A model generated the notes under the pieces. The model had not been told where the DNA came from, searched no databases, and saw only the letters and a list, made by a program, of their open reading frames with translations. Of a stretch of 64,000 bases of DNA, positions 18,619-27,778 are shown in pieces (position 1 is the first letter of the stretch; each line of letters opens with the position of its first letter). The position numbers and the translations under genes were made by a program. This stretch comes from G963674835 sp963674835 (GTDB taxonomy: Bacteria; Planctomycetota; Planctomycetia; Pirellulales; Thermoguttaceae): assembly GCA_963674835.2 (NCBI GenBank), contig CAXXKC010000003.1:1054001-1118000 (forward strand). The letters run 5' to 3'.

Positions 18619-18717
18619 CCCATCGAACTTGTGCCACCTGGGTCTCCGTGAGGGATGCAAGGCCGGACGAGCCCTAACCCGACTCGTTCGGCCCTTCCCT
18701 TTTCTTGCCCATCAACC

Positions 18718-18748
18718 GTAGGGTGGGCCGAGCGCAGCGAGCCCCACC
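18718..18748 (+). repeat. GTAGGGTGGGCC hairpin repeat, copy 2
   Basis: Same 31-bp element as at 1681-1711, with GAGCGCAGCGAGCCCCACC at its right end. In the gap after the peroxiredoxin gene. Confidence 0.7.
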
Positions 18749-18790
18749 ACAACCCCTCAAACCCATTTCCCTCCCTACCTCTACCACCCT

Positions 18791-18814
18791 GTAGCACAGC
18801 CGCCCGCAGCTGTG
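18791..18814 (+). repeat. CACAGCCG hairpin repeat, variant
   Basis: GTAG leader, then CACAGCCGCCCGCAGCTGTG; three loop-side bases differ from the consensus but the outer stem is kept. Confidence 0.75.
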
Positions 18815-18837
18815 AAACCCATCTCCTCCACACCCTG

Positions 18838-18860
18838 TAGCACAGCCGCCCCCGGCGGTG
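18838..18860 (+). repeat. CACAGCCG hairpin repeat, variant
   Basis: GTAG leader, then CACAGCCGCCCCCGGCGGTG and GAAAAC. Two copies sit 47 bp apart in this gap. Confidence 0.75.
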
Positions 18861-19095
18861 AAAACCACCCTCAACCCCCGCGCCACCCTCTCCTCTCCCA
18901 AAAACCCGTCTTCTCCGTGCCCTCCGTGTCTCCGTGGTCCCTTCTCCCTCCTCCACCTCTCCCCTCCCCCATCTCTCCCGACCTCCGCCCCCCACTGGCT
19001 TGACACGCCCCATCCCAGCCCCCATATTGCAGAACAACACCGTTTCAGGCGTTCGCCTCCTTCCCGACGCCGTGGTTCTGCGGTCCCCCAGCTTC

Positions 19096-22000
19096 ATGAC
19101 CAGCATTGCGGAAACCTCGTCTCTCGACCAGCAGACTCGTCAGTGGTGCCTCCAAGCCGAGCAAGTCCAGGCAGACCACACCGACGGTTGCCGCTGCAAG
19201 GATCTCGTTCGCCAAGGCATCCTCCTGCGCCGCCGCTGGGACTGCCTCGACCCCGCGTCCCCGCTCCGCCGCCGCCTGCTCGCTCTCCTGCCGTCGCTCC
19301 AGAACCTCTGCCACGAGCAACTCGCCCAGGACATCGACCCCAACGGCCGAATCGACGGCCAGCGGATCGATTCCGTCCTTCTCCAACTCTCCGAAGATGA
19401 CCACTACCTCGGCGACCTCCTCGACGACAGCAACTTGTCCCCCCAGTCCCAGGCCTTCGCCCTCGAGTGTTTCCGCGATGACCTCTACTGGCTGGGCACC
19501 CAGGTCGCCCTGCTCCAAGGGCATCGTGGAATCGACCTCCTCGGTCGCATCCTCCTCGAACAGGAAGCCCTCCAACGCGAGATCGACGCCTGGGAGGACG
19601 ACCTGCCCGGCTCTCGCGTGCCGACCCGCCTCCGCAACGGCGCCAACCACACCCTCGGCACGCTCGACGACTCCACCAACGGCGCAGCCGCCCGACCGCC
19701 CGCTTCGACCACCCAGCGCCGCCGATCCCTCGAATCGGCCATCGCCGAACTCCAGCAAAGTGCCCGTCGACTCCGCGCCGCCGCACTCGGCCGCCAGATC
19801 CAGTTCCTCCTCGGGCTGCCCGACCCAGCCGACTGGCGCGGCTGGTACCGTCTCTGGCAGGCCGCCGGCCACCTCGAACCTCGTCTAGGTCCCGCCCCCT
19901 CCGAGGCTGATCCCGAAGCCCCGGCCGACCAAGCCACCGAAATCCCCGCCCATCTGCGCCAGGCACTTTCGCAATGTCGCCACCGAGCGGCCGAGCAGTG
20001 GCTTCGAACCGTTCGGCAACTTCCACCCGACCAGCGCCAGGACGCTATCAGCCACGTCGTCGACGACCTCGGCGACGCCACGAGCGAAACTCTCACCTTC
20101 CTCGAAGAACTCCCCCTCGCCAACGGCGTCCTCAGCCTCGAGATCCTCGCCCAAGACATCGCCACCGCTCGCTCCGCCACCACCGCTTCCCCAGTCCCGC
20201 AATCCGACCAGCCCGCAAGCGCCACCACCAACACCTCCCCTTTCACACAAACGGGAGAGGGGTCGGGGGTGAGGGTATCTTCCACCCCATCAAACCCCGA
20301 CAACCACCGCCCCACCCAAGAGTCCCGGGCCCACGCAAAATCCCTCGACCGCTCCCTGCGTCGCTCCCAGGCCCTCGTCGCCGCCGAGCTCCAAGACCGC
20401 CATCTCGCCTGGCGAATGGAACAGCTCTTCGGCCGCCGCGCCGTGGCCGCCTTCGAACGCTTCATCCTCGTCCTGCTCGTGGTTTTCGTCCTCATGCTGG
20501 CCATCGAGGGCCCCCTTCTGCAATACGAAGCTCGCAATTGGAGCCCGGGCGCCCTGTTCGCTCAGCGCAGCCGCATCGAGCCCATCTTCGCCTGGCTCGA
20601 CCTCGGCATCTGCCTCGTCTTCCTCGCCGAATTCACGCTCAAGCTCACCCTCGCGCAGCGGCGCTGGCTCTACTTCCGCCGCAACTTCATCACCGGCCTG
20701 CTCCCCGCGATTCCCCTCGGCTTTGCCGCCTACGTCGTTGGCCAGTTGGCCCACGCCAATGTCGTCATGGTCTCCGAAGCCGCCGACTGGTTCATCGTGC
20801 TCCGCGTCCTCCGCTACCTTCGACTTCCCCAGATGGCACGCTGGCTCGAAATCGCCCGGCCTGCGCTCCGCATGAGCCGCCTCATCGCCTTCCTTCTCCG
20901 TGCCTCCGACCGCCTGGTCCGCCAGCTTAGTCCACTGCTGAACCGCAACCTCTTGCTCTTCGAGCGAGCCGCGATCACCGAGGAGGAACCCGAGTATCGC
21001 ACTGCCCTGGCGGCCCTCCGCGAACGATTCCAATACCGCGCCGCCGAAGCCCTCCACTGGCTGCCGCGCGACGCCCAGTGCCGTCTCCTCCAAGCCCGCG
21101 TCGAGGACATGACGGCCATGCTCTCCGCCCCGCACATCGGCGCCATCGCCATGGGCGATTCCTGGGACGACGCGCCTTCCCGCGAAATCCCCGTCGAAAA
21201 CCTGATCGGCCGCCTGCTCACCGCCACCCCGGCAGGCGTGTCCGACCGCGTTAGCCGCCCGGTCGCCCGAAGTGTCGCCCGCTGGTGCCGTGCCTTCGAC
21301 GTCCTCGCCCTTCGCCGGCTCCCCCTCGTTCGCGACTTCGTCGCAGCCGGCCGACTCCCAAATCCCTACGACACCACCGCCCAGGTCGCCAACCGCATCG
21401 GGCTCTTGCTCCAACAAATGCTCGAACGCGTCTACTGGATCGCCGATCTCTACGGCACGGTCACGCCCCCACAGCTTGTCGATTCCGTCGGCGACTGGCT
21501 CGTCCGCGGCACCGCCCGCCCCGCACGGCGCCTGCTGATTTTCGGCTTCTGCTTCTTCCTCGTCTCCTACGCGGCCAGTCTTCTCCCCTTCGCCCCGTTG
21601 GACGCCCTCAGCCGCATCATGGAGCACCTCCTCGGCACGCCCCTGATCATCCTCGGCCTCCTCTGCCTCATCCCCATGGTCTTGGGCACCTGGTTCCGCC
21701 AAATTGCCAATCAGGCCACCGACTTCTACAGCCAGGTGGCCGAGGCCCAGTTCATCGGTGCCACCCGCACGCTCAAGCAGTCCCAGGCCAAACGCAATCA
21801 TTCCATGCTGCACCGCCGCGTCCTCGGCCCCGAGCTCGCCATGGCCGAAAGCGACGCCGCCCGCTCGGCCGAACCCGACACACCGGTCATGGCACGCCAG
21901 CAAGTCCAATCCGCCACCTCCGCCGTCGAGATGCTCTGGCGCGACTACCTCGACGGCCCCACCTTCCACCGCTCCGACACCGGCACCACCAACCAACTCC

Positions 22001-23559
22001 TTGGCAATCTCGTCATGATCTCTCTCCGCGAGCGGCGCCTCGCCTATGGGCGCCGCGAACGGGCACGACTCCGCAAGCTTGATCTGGCCGGCACCCGCGG
22101 CTCGCTCCGTGGCCCCTACCTCTGGTTCCACTTCATCTCCCGCAGCCTCACCCATCACACGGCCAAGCTCGTCGTCGACTACAACGCCTTCGCCCTCCCG
22201 CTCCTCCGTGCCGAAACCGCCAGCGACCGCGACCTCCAGCACTACTTCCAATGGCTCTCCCGCCGGCTCGAGCGGCCCCTCGTGCCGACCGATCTGCCGC
22301 TGCCCTTCCGCCAGCGTTACAATGCGGCATCGCTCCACGCCGAGCCCACCGAACGTTCCGACAAGCTCCAGGCCCGCCAGTTCCACGGCAACGATTTCAC
22401 CGCGCTGCATTTCCTTTCCGCCGACCCCGCCCTCCACGACGACATCCGTCGCCGATACGGCGATCCCGTCGCCGACCTCATGCACCGCGACCGCCGCGAC
22501 AACATCCGCCGCGTCTTCCGCACCTACCCCATGCACCGCTGGCCGCAGCAGCAGCGCACCATCAACCTCCTCACCCTCTACCAGCGCCACATGGTCGGTG
22601 GCCTCGTCCTCCTCGTCCCCTTCAAGCTCGCCTGGTACGCCCTCCGCCTCACAGGCGCCGGGCTGCGTCTCATGGCCGGCTTCATCGGCGAGGTGCTCCA
22701 CCCCCGCGTCGCCGAAACCGCCCAGCAGGAAGAAGCCGACCCCTACGCCGTCGCCGTCCGAAAAATCCACCGCATGCGCAAGCCGCTCCTCCTCGAGTGC
22801 CTCCAGATGCGCGCCCGCTTCGATCCCGAATACCTCGGCGTCCTCCTCCCCGGCTCCTCCCCATATCTCCGTGGCGGAACCGCCGCTCCCATCGAAGAAG
22901 ACATCGCCTCCATCGGTGCGCAACCTACCCTGAAGAAACGCTTCCGCACTCTCGCTGCCCAACGCCGCCGCCAGGTCGCCGACCTCCGCGACTGGCTCGC
23001 CCGCTTCGACCTCCAAGGCCAATCCAACGAGTCCCTCCGCGCCGTCGCCATCGCCTACACCATCGACTTCCAACAGGCCCGCTCCCGTCTCCAGGCAACC
23101 CGCCAACTCCAACGCCACTTCGAAGACCTCATCGCCGAACAGGGCCTGCGATCGCCGCTCGCACGTCTTCCCGAATGGTCCCTCCGCGCCGCGTGGTGCC
23201 GCTGGCGATACCGCGGCCGCCTCTTCCAGCTCTTCCGCCAGCCCGCCTTCGCCGGCTACAGCCCCAAGCAGCAGCGCCGCTGCCGGCGCCTCGTCTACTG
23301 CCGTCGCGGCGGTCTCCTCAAGGCTCTCCGTCTGCTCACCGGCCCCGACGCCCCCTCCGATCCCGTCGATCGTGCCCGCCGCTCCCTCGCTCAGGTCGCC
23401 CGCGATCCCGCGCCCTGGTCCCGGCAACTGGTCGTCCTCCGCGCCGTCCAGACCCTCAGCGTCCTCGATCTCAAAACCTACTGCGACCTCGTCTACGAGC
23501 TGGGCGAATACGCCGATGTACCCACGCACTACGAAAAGGAAGTCGTCCCATCGCCATGA
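19096..23559 (+). CDS. Very large membrane protein with an ion-transport-like segment
   Basis: Product of 1487 residues. The first 400 are hydrophilic, rich in helices and Glu/Arg/Gln; a proline/serine-rich linker contains an insert coded by a repeat (20236-20277). A cluster of membrane helices follows: FERFILVLLVVFVLMLAIEGPLL, the segment RIEPIFAWLDLGICLVFLAEFTLKLTL (like voltage-sensor helices of the ion-transport superfamily), FIVLRVLRYLRLPQMARWL. Further helices are near LLIFGFCFFLVSYAASLLPF, LLGTPLIILGLLCLIPMVLGTWF, and MVGGLVLLVPFKLAWYALRL. The rest is cytoplasmic, arginine-rich and unlike known domains. I infer a membrane protein perhaps with channel ancestry, but no pore motif is seen. 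Start at 19096 is chosen because upstream codons are low-complexity repeats. It overlaps the HAD gene by ATGA. Confidence 0.78.
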   Translation: MTSIAETSSLDQQTRQWCLQAEQVQADHTDGCRCKDLVRQGILLRRRWDCLDPASPLRRRLLALLPSLQNLCHEQLAQDIDPNGRIDGQRIDSVLLQLSEDDHYLGDLLDDSNLSPQSQAFALECFRDDLYWLGTQVALLQGHRGIDLLGRILLEQEALQREIDAWEDDLPGSRVPTRLRNGANHTLGTLDDSTNGAAARPPASTTQRRRSLESAIAELQQSARRLRAAALGRQIQFLLGLPDPADWRGWYRLWQAAGHLEPRLGPAPSEADPEAPADQATEIPAHLRQALSQCRHRAAEQWLRTVRQLPPDQRQDAISHVVDDLGDATSETLTFLEELPLANGVLSLEILAQDIATARSATTASPVPQSDQPASATTNTSPFTQTGEGSGVRVSSTPSNPDNHRPTQESRAHAKSLDRSLRRSQALVAAELQDRHLAWRMEQLFGRRAVAAFERFILVLLVVFVLMLAIEGPLLQYEARNWSPGALFAQRSRIEPIFAWLDLGICLVFLAEFTLKLTLAQRRWLYFRRNFITGLLPAIPLGFAAYVVGQLAHANVVMVSEAADWFIVLRVLRYLRLPQMARWLEIARPALRMSRLIAFLLRASDRLVRQLSPLLNRNLLLFERAAITEEEPEYRTALAALRERFQYRAAEALHWLPRDAQCRLLQARVEDMTAMLSAPHIGAIAMGDSWDDAPSREIPVENLIGRLLTATPAGVSDRVSRPVARSVARWCRAFDVLALRRLPLVRDFVAAGRLPNPYDTTAQVANRIGLLLQQMLERVYWIADLYGTVTPPQLVDSVGDWLVRGTARPARRLLIFGFCFFLVSYAASLLPFAPLDALSRIMEHLLGTPLIILGLLCLIPMVLGTWFRQIANQATDFYSQVAEAQFIGATRTLKQSQAKRNHSMLHRRVLGPELAMAESDAARSAEPDTPVMARQQVQSATSAVEMLWRDYLDGPTFHRSDTGTTNQLLGNLVMISLRERRLAYGRRERARLRKLDLAGTRGSLRGPYLWFHFISRSLTHHTAKLVVDYNAFALPLLRAETASDRDLQHYFQWLSRRLERPLVPTDLPLPFRQRYNAASLHAEPTERSDKLQARQFHGNDFTALHFLSADPALHDDIRRRYGDPVADLMHRDRRDNIRRVFRTYPMHRWPQQQRTINLLTLYQRHMVGGLVLLVPFKLAWYALRLTGAGLRLMAGFIGEVLHPRVAETAQQEEADPYAVAVRKIHRMRKPLLLECLQMRARFDPEYLGVLLPGSSPYLRGGTAAPIEEDIASIGAQPTLKKRFRTLAAQRRRQVADLRDWLARFDLQGQSNESLRAVAIAYTIDFQQARSRLQATRQLQRHFEDLIAEQGLRSPLARLPEWSLRAAWCRWRYRGRLFQLFRQPAFAGYSPKQQRRCRRLVYCRRGGLLKALRLLTGPDAPSDPVDRARRSLAQVARDPAPWSRQLVVLRAVQTLSVLDLKTYCDLVYELGEYADVPTHYEKEVVPSP
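20236..20277 (+). repeat. GC-rich hairpin element inside the large membrane-protein gene
   Basis: CCCCTTTC and GAGAGGGG around 20239-20264 pair, followed by TCGGGGGTGAGGGTATC. A related element is at 50554-50605. Within the gene it codes the in-frame segment TQTGEGSGVRVSS in a linker. Confidence 0.6.
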
Positions 23560-24236
23560 ATCCCGCCGACACCTTCGCCGCCATCTTCGACATGGACGGC
23601 GTCCTGATCGATAGCTACCAGGCCCATTTCCAAAGCTGGCTCGCCGTCGCCAACGACACCGGCCGCCCCATGACCCGCGACGAATTCGATCGCACCTTCG
23701 GCCACACCAGCCGCGAGGTCATCGCCTCCCTCTGGCCCGACAAAGCCTCCACCCCGGAACAGATCGCCGTCCTCGACCGCAAGAAGGAAGAGGCCTTCCG
23801 CCATATCCTCTCCCAGAACTTCCCCGAGATGCCCGGCGCTTGCGACCTCCTCCAGGCCCTCGCCGCTGCTGGCGATTCCCTCGCCGTCGGTTCCTCCGGC
23901 CCTCCCGGCAACGTCGCCATGGTCGTCGACCGTCTCGGCATCCGCCCCTTGCTCGGCGCCGTCGTCACCGGGGCCGACGTCAAGCGAGGAAAACCCGATC
24001 CGCAAGTCTTCCAGATCGCAGCCGAGCGACTTCACCATCCACCCAGCCGCTGCGTCGTCATCGAAGACGCCCCCGACGGCATCCGGGCCGCCCTCGCCGC
24101 CGGCATGGCCGTCGTCGCCATCGCCAGCGCTCCCCGCTCCCGCGACCTACTCTCCGCCGCCGACCTCATCGTCGACTCCCTCACCGAGCTGTCGCACGAC
24201 CGGCTTCACCAAGTCATCCAGCGCCGCAACGGCTGA
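23556..24236 (+). CDS. HAD-superfamily phosphatase/phosphoglucomutase-like
   Basis: Product of 226 residues. HAD motif I is FDMDGVLIDS (nucleophile Asp and acid Asp), motif II is VGSSGPP, motif III lysine is in KRGKPDPQVFQIA, and motif IV is VVIEDAPDGIRAA. The cap lies between motifs I and II (SWLAVANDTGRPMTRDEF), typical of beta-phosphoglucomutase-like and sugar-phosphatase members. The substrate is probably a small sugar phosphate. The ATG overlaps the stop of the large membrane protein by ATGA, implying translational coupling; the two are one transcript. No link in function is evident. Confidence 0.93.
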   Translation: MNPADTFAAIFDMDGVLIDSYQAHFQSWLAVANDTGRPMTRDEFDRTFGHTSREVIASLWPDKASTPEQIAVLDRKKEEAFRHILSQNFPEMPGACDLLQALAAAGDSLAVGSSGPPGNVAMVVDRLGIRPLLGAVVTGADVKRGKPDPQVFQIAAERLHHPPSRCVVIEDAPDGIRAALAAGMAVVAIASAPRSRDLLSAADLIVDSLTELSHDRLHQVIQRRNG

Positions 24237-24254
24237 CACGCACTCGCCCGCCGA

Positions 24255-25184
24255 CTACGACGGAACGACCAGCCACGGATGGGCCGAGTGCTGAATCCGC
24301 CGCCGTACGTCCTCCAGCGCCGCCGAATCCGCCCGATCCAGCGACGCCACCACCAACAGCGGCCCGCCCTCGGTGGCCTCGTGATTCAGCGCCGCCTGGT
24401 CCTCCCTCCAAATCTCCAACCCGTAGCGAAATCCGCCTTCACTCGCCGCCTGCTGCATTCCACGATGCAGCCCGACATAGCCGCTGACCATCGCCTCGGG
24501 ACTCCACCGCCGCCTCACTTTCATCCCCGGACTCGGCGACTCCATCAAGCCCTCCAGCCCACGGCGAAACGCGTCTCCCGCGACAATCGCCATCCGCAGC
24601 GTGCCGCCCCCAACGACCATCCCCACCGCCCAGTCCGCCGCCCGCTCCCCCGCGTCGCCCGGCGCCGGCAGCGCCAACTGCAACACGTCCGAAAAATGCT
24701 CCTCTTGCTCTCCGAACGGCTGCCGAACCACCACCAACGGCACTCCGCAGTTGGCCAGCAACGCGTTCACCACCGTCCCCGTGCTGCTCGAACCCACCGA
24801 CTCCAGCCGATCCCCATAAGGGCAAGGGATCACCAACAGGTCGCATCCCGATTGCTCGATCGCCGCCAACACCTGGTCCGAGCTGCTTCCCGACGATCGC
24901 GGCATCGCCTTCCCGCCGATCTTCGCCGCCGCTCGCGCCGCCAGCTCGCGCGACACTTCCCCCTCCCGGGCGTCCACCACCGACAGCCCGCAATGAAATC
25001 GGCTCCGCAGACTCTGCGCGATCCCGATCGTCGGTGCGTCCTGGCTCGTGCTATCGACCGCCAGCAGAACGTGCCGCGGCCGCCGTGGCTCAATCAGAAC
25101 CTGCCCAGGCAACGGACATTGCTCGAACCACTCCATCCACGACTGAACCTCCGCATCCACCACGTCCCGCCCGACACCTCCCAT
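24255..25184 (-). CDS. Universal-stress-protein-like protein
   Basis: Product of 309 residues. The core resembles the UspA fold: HVLLAVDSTSQDAPTIGIA, LRSRFHCGLSVVDAREGEVS, then VLAAIEQSGCDLLVIPCPYGDRLESVGSSSTGTVVNALLANCGVPLVVV. The glycine/serine pattern after the loop (G-D-R-L-E-S-V-G-S-S-S-T-G-T) is like the ATP-binding G-2x-G-9x-G(S/T) motif, in a relaxed form. A second half with a VVGGGTLRMAIVAGDAF segment may be a degenerate second domain. Start at 25184 has GGAGGGAG 7 bp upstream. It follows the two-component pair by 83 bp on the same strand and may be regulated with it. Role uncertain. Confidence 0.75.
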   Translation of the reverse strand: MGGVGRDVVDAEVQSWMEWFEQCPLPGQVLIEPRRPRHVLLAVDSTSQDAPTIGIAQSLRSRFHCGLSVVDAREGEVSRELAARAAAKIGGKAMPRSSGSSSDQVLAAIEQSGCDLLVIPCPYGDRLESVGSSSTGTVVNALLANCGVPLVVVRQPFGEQEEHFSDVLQLALPAPGDAGERAADWAVGMVVGGGTLRMAIVAGDAFRRGLEGLMESPSPGMKVRRRWSPEAMVSGYVGLHRGMQQAASEGGFRYGLEIWREDQAALNHEATEGGPLLVVASLDRADSAALEDVRRRIQHSAHPWLVVPS

Positions 25185-25267
25185 CGCTCCCTCCTCGCTC
25201 CGCTCGACGAACAATCCCCATTCGCCGAATTCTACCGCCCCACCTACCCCAAGTCACCCACTACCCA

Positions 25268-26938
25268 CTACCCACTACTCAACGTCACCACAAAACACGC
25301 GCCCCCCAAGAACCCTCCATCCAACTCCAATCGGCTCCCCATATCGCTTGCCAAACGCCGGCTCAACGCCAATCCCAAACCCACGCCAGGCGCCGATCCG
25401 GCCGCCTCGTCCGCCGGCCGCGCAAACGCCCGAAACAACCGCCTCATCACCTGCGGCGACACCCCCGGCCCATGATCCCAAACCCGCATCTCCACCCGCT
25501 CGCTCGCAACCCGCGCCGACAAGTGAATCCGCTTGTCCGCCGCGCCCCCCGCGTACTTCGCCGCGTTGTCCACTAGGTTCAGCAGGATCTGCTCCAACGA
25601 CGACCGGTTCACCCGCACTGCCGCATCCAATCCCTCCTCGTCCGCCTCCACGACCAACTCCATGCCCGCCCGCGCCGCCACCTCGGCCAGCCGCGGTTCG
25701 ACCGGCCCCAAAAACTCTCCCACCGTCAGCTCTTCTACGTTCCCTCCCGCTCGACCTCGCTCCAGCCGCGCGTATGCCAGAACGTTCTCCACCAGGTGCG
25801 TCAATCGCTCCGCCTCCGAACACAGCGTCCTCAAGTACTGCTGCTTCTCCGACTCCGGCACCATCCCCTCGGCCAGCATCTCCGAATACAACTGAAACGT
25901 CGTCAACGGCGTGCGCAGCTCGTGCGTCACCGCCGAAACAAACGCCGCCCGCCGCGCGCTCAATCGCATGGCCCCCGCCAGCAACACGCCCACTGCCGCT
26001 GCCGCTACCAGGATCGCCGCCCACGCCGCCACCAGCGACCACGCCGCCGGCCCAAACCTCGGCCCCACCGCCTCCGGCAACGCTCCCGGAACCAACCGCA
26101 CCGGCAACGCCGCCAACGTATGGCCAGCCGCCTCCGGCCCCGAATCTCCCGCCGGCTCCAGCTTCGCCTCGGGCAACAAGTCCCGAATCTCCTTGAGCAG
26201 CGACCTCCGAATCGCCGGCCAATCCGGCAGACACCCCTGCACGACCTCCCCTCCGCGCACGGCAACCCGCCTCGCCAGCACCAGTTGATCGCCAATCCAC
26301 AGCGGCCGCATCACCGCGCCCGCCATCTCCGCCTGCGGAACCGGCTCCAAGCTGTTCGACGCCTGGTTCTGTACCATCGCCATCGTGTTTTGCGACAAGG
26401 CCTGCGCCCGCCGATTGAACTCCTGCACGGCTCGGTCCGGCCCCGCCCCAGGCACCTCCGATACGGCGATCTGGCCCATCCCTGCACTCTCGCGCGGCAG
26501 CGCCTTGAGTAGCGCCTCTCGCGTCGTCAGCGCCCCCAACTCCTTCAATCGCTCGCGTGCCGACTCGTCGCCCCCCTTGCTCCCTTCTCCTCTTGCCCCG
26601 CGGGCCTCAGCCACCTGCGGCGACATCAGCCGTCCGTCCGGACCGAACTGAAAGTGCAGCAGCACCCACGGCGACCGCTCCAGCCCCTGCGACGTCCGAT
26701 ACGCCAAATACGGCCGCACGTTCTCCTGCGCCACGATCGGCGCCAGCGCCGAATCCATCCGCCACAACGCCAGCCGCACGTTCTCCTCCAGAACCGCCTG
26801 CTGCCGTGCCCGCTTCTCCGCCTCTTCCAGCTTCAGCACGCTCCGGCTGCTCCAGACCATGGCCCCAAGCACGAGGACCACCGAAACCAGAAACAGCACC
26901 CAAGCCAGCCACGCACGTTTCATCGACGCCTCTTTCAC
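25268..26938 (-). CDS. Sensor histidine kinase, PhoR/BaeS layout
   Basis: Product of 556 residues. Membrane helix 1 is about residues 8-30, a periplasmic sensor region runs to about 297, helix 2 is 298-322 (WSLVAAWAAILVAAAAVGVLL). The H-box is VTHELRTPLT (His339), the N-box is NLVDNAAKYA, the G-boxes are DHGPGV and GVGLGLAL. It autophosphorylates on His339 and passes phosphate to the adjacent receiver. The sensor region matches no family I recognise. GTG at 26938 overlaps the regulator's stop (GTGA), indicating coupling; an ATG at 26923 is an alternative. Operon order is regulator, kinase, then the Usp-like protein. Confidence 0.94.
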   Translation of the reverse strand: MKEASMKRAWLAWVLFLVSVVLVLGAMVWSSRSVLKLEEAEKRARQQAVLEENVRLALWRMDSALAPIVAQENVRPYLAYRTSQGLERSPWVLLHFQFGPDGRLMSPQVAEARGARGEGSKGGDESARERLKELGALTTREALLKALPRESAGMGQIAVSEVPGAGPDRAVQEFNRRAQALSQNTMAMVQNQASNSLEPVPQAEMAGAVMRPLWIGDQLVLARRVAVRGGEVVQGCLPDWPAIRRSLLKEIRDLLPEAKLEPAGDSGPEAAGHTLAALPVRLVPGALPEAVGPRFGPAAWSLVAAWAAILVAAAAVGVLLAGAMRLSARRAAFVSAVTHELRTPLTTFQLYSEMLAEGMVPESEKQQYLRTLCSEAERLTHLVENVLAYARLERGRAGGNVEELTVGEFLGPVEPRLAEVAARAGMELVVEADEEGLDAAVRVNRSSLEQILLNLVDNAAKYAGGAADKRIHLSARVASERVEMRVWDHGPGVSPQVMRRLFRAFARPADEAAGSAPGVGLGLALSRRLASDMGSRLELDGGFLGGACFVVTLSSG

Positions 26939-27639
26939 CCCTCTTCAAGCTCTGCGAACATGTAGCCTTTCCCTCGAACCGTCAGCAGAATCGCCGGCGT
27001 CTGCGGGTCATCCTGCAGCTTCTCACGCAGCCGCGCCACGTGCATGTCGATCGTCCGCGTTGTCACGCCCCGCGGACTGATCCGCCATACGTTCGACAGA
27101 ATCTCCTCCCGCGACACGGCCCGGCCGCGATGGATCGCCAGGTAGCGAACCAACTCCGATTCCCGCTCCGACAACTCCACCCGCTCCCCGTCGGCAAAGC
27201 GAATCTCCCTCCGCAGCAAATCGATCTCGCCGCCGCGGATCACCACCCGGCTCACGTCCGTCGGCCGCCCCGGCGAACGCCGCAGCACGGCCTCCACCCG
27301 CGCCAGCAGCTCCCGCACGCTGAACGGCTTCACCACGTAGTCGTCCGCCCCGTCCTCCAAACCCCGCACCCGATCCGCCTCCTGAGCCCGTGCCGTCAGA
27401 ATAATCACCGGAAGCGTCGGACGCAGCCGGCGAATCTCCCGCAGAATCGCCAACCCGTCTCCCCGCGGCAACACCAAGTCCAGCAGCACCAGGTCGATCT
27501 CGCTCCCCAGTGCCACCTGCCGCCCGCTGTCCGCATCCGCCGCCTCCAGAACCCCATACCCGGCAAACCGCAAGGCGTCGACAATCCCGCGTCGAATCGC
27601 CGGGTCATCTTCGATCGTCAAGATCCGGCACTCACCCAT
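26935..27639 (-). CDS. OmpR/PhoB-type response regulator
   Basis: Product of 234 residues. Receiver domain: acid pair in TIEDDPA, phospho-acceptor Asp54 in LVLLDLVLPRGDG, Thr in ILTARA and Lys in YVVKPF, all canonical. The C-terminal half is a winged-helix DNA-binding domain (LSERESELVRYLAIHRGRAVSREEIL, TRTIDMHVARLREKL, VRGKGYMF). It is the partner of the kinase it overlaps by 4 bp. The start at 27639 is chosen because the upstream open frame consists of the CACAGCCG repeat and its flank. The signal sensed and target genes are unknown; neighbours suggest the Usp-like gene at 24255 could be one. Confidence 0.95.
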   Translation of the reverse strand: MGECRILTIEDDPAIRRGIVDALRFAGYGVLEAADADSGRQVALGSEIDLVLLDLVLPRGDGLAILREIRRLRPTLPVIILTARAQEADRVRGLEDGADDYVVKPFSVRELLARVEAVLRRSPGRPTDVSRVVIRGGEIDLLRREIRFADGERVELSERESELVRYLAIHRGRAVSREEILSNVWRISPRGVTTRTIDMHVARLREKLQDDPQTPAILLTVRGKGYMFAELEEG

Positions 27640-27666
27640 AGCACCCCAACCTCCACTCGCCCTCAA

Positions 27667-27692
27667 TGTAGCACAGCCGCCCCCGGCTGTGC
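27667..27692 (+). repeat. CACAGCCG hairpin repeat
   Basis: TGTAG leader and perfect 20-bp hairpin followed by CCCC, 28 bp upstream of the regulator start. It could form part of that gene's leader. Confidence 0.8.
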
Positions 27693-27778
27693 CCCACCGA
27701 AAACTCAACCTCCTCAACGCCCTCCCACCACCATCCTACCCCGCGTCCACGCTCGCCACCAACCACCCCCGCCCCATC

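Noticed and set aside
20290..23529. Very long antisense frame in the large membrane-protein gene
   Set aside because: Typical of GC-rich DNA; composition is Glu/Gly/Val rich with no domain; the sense frame has membrane helices.
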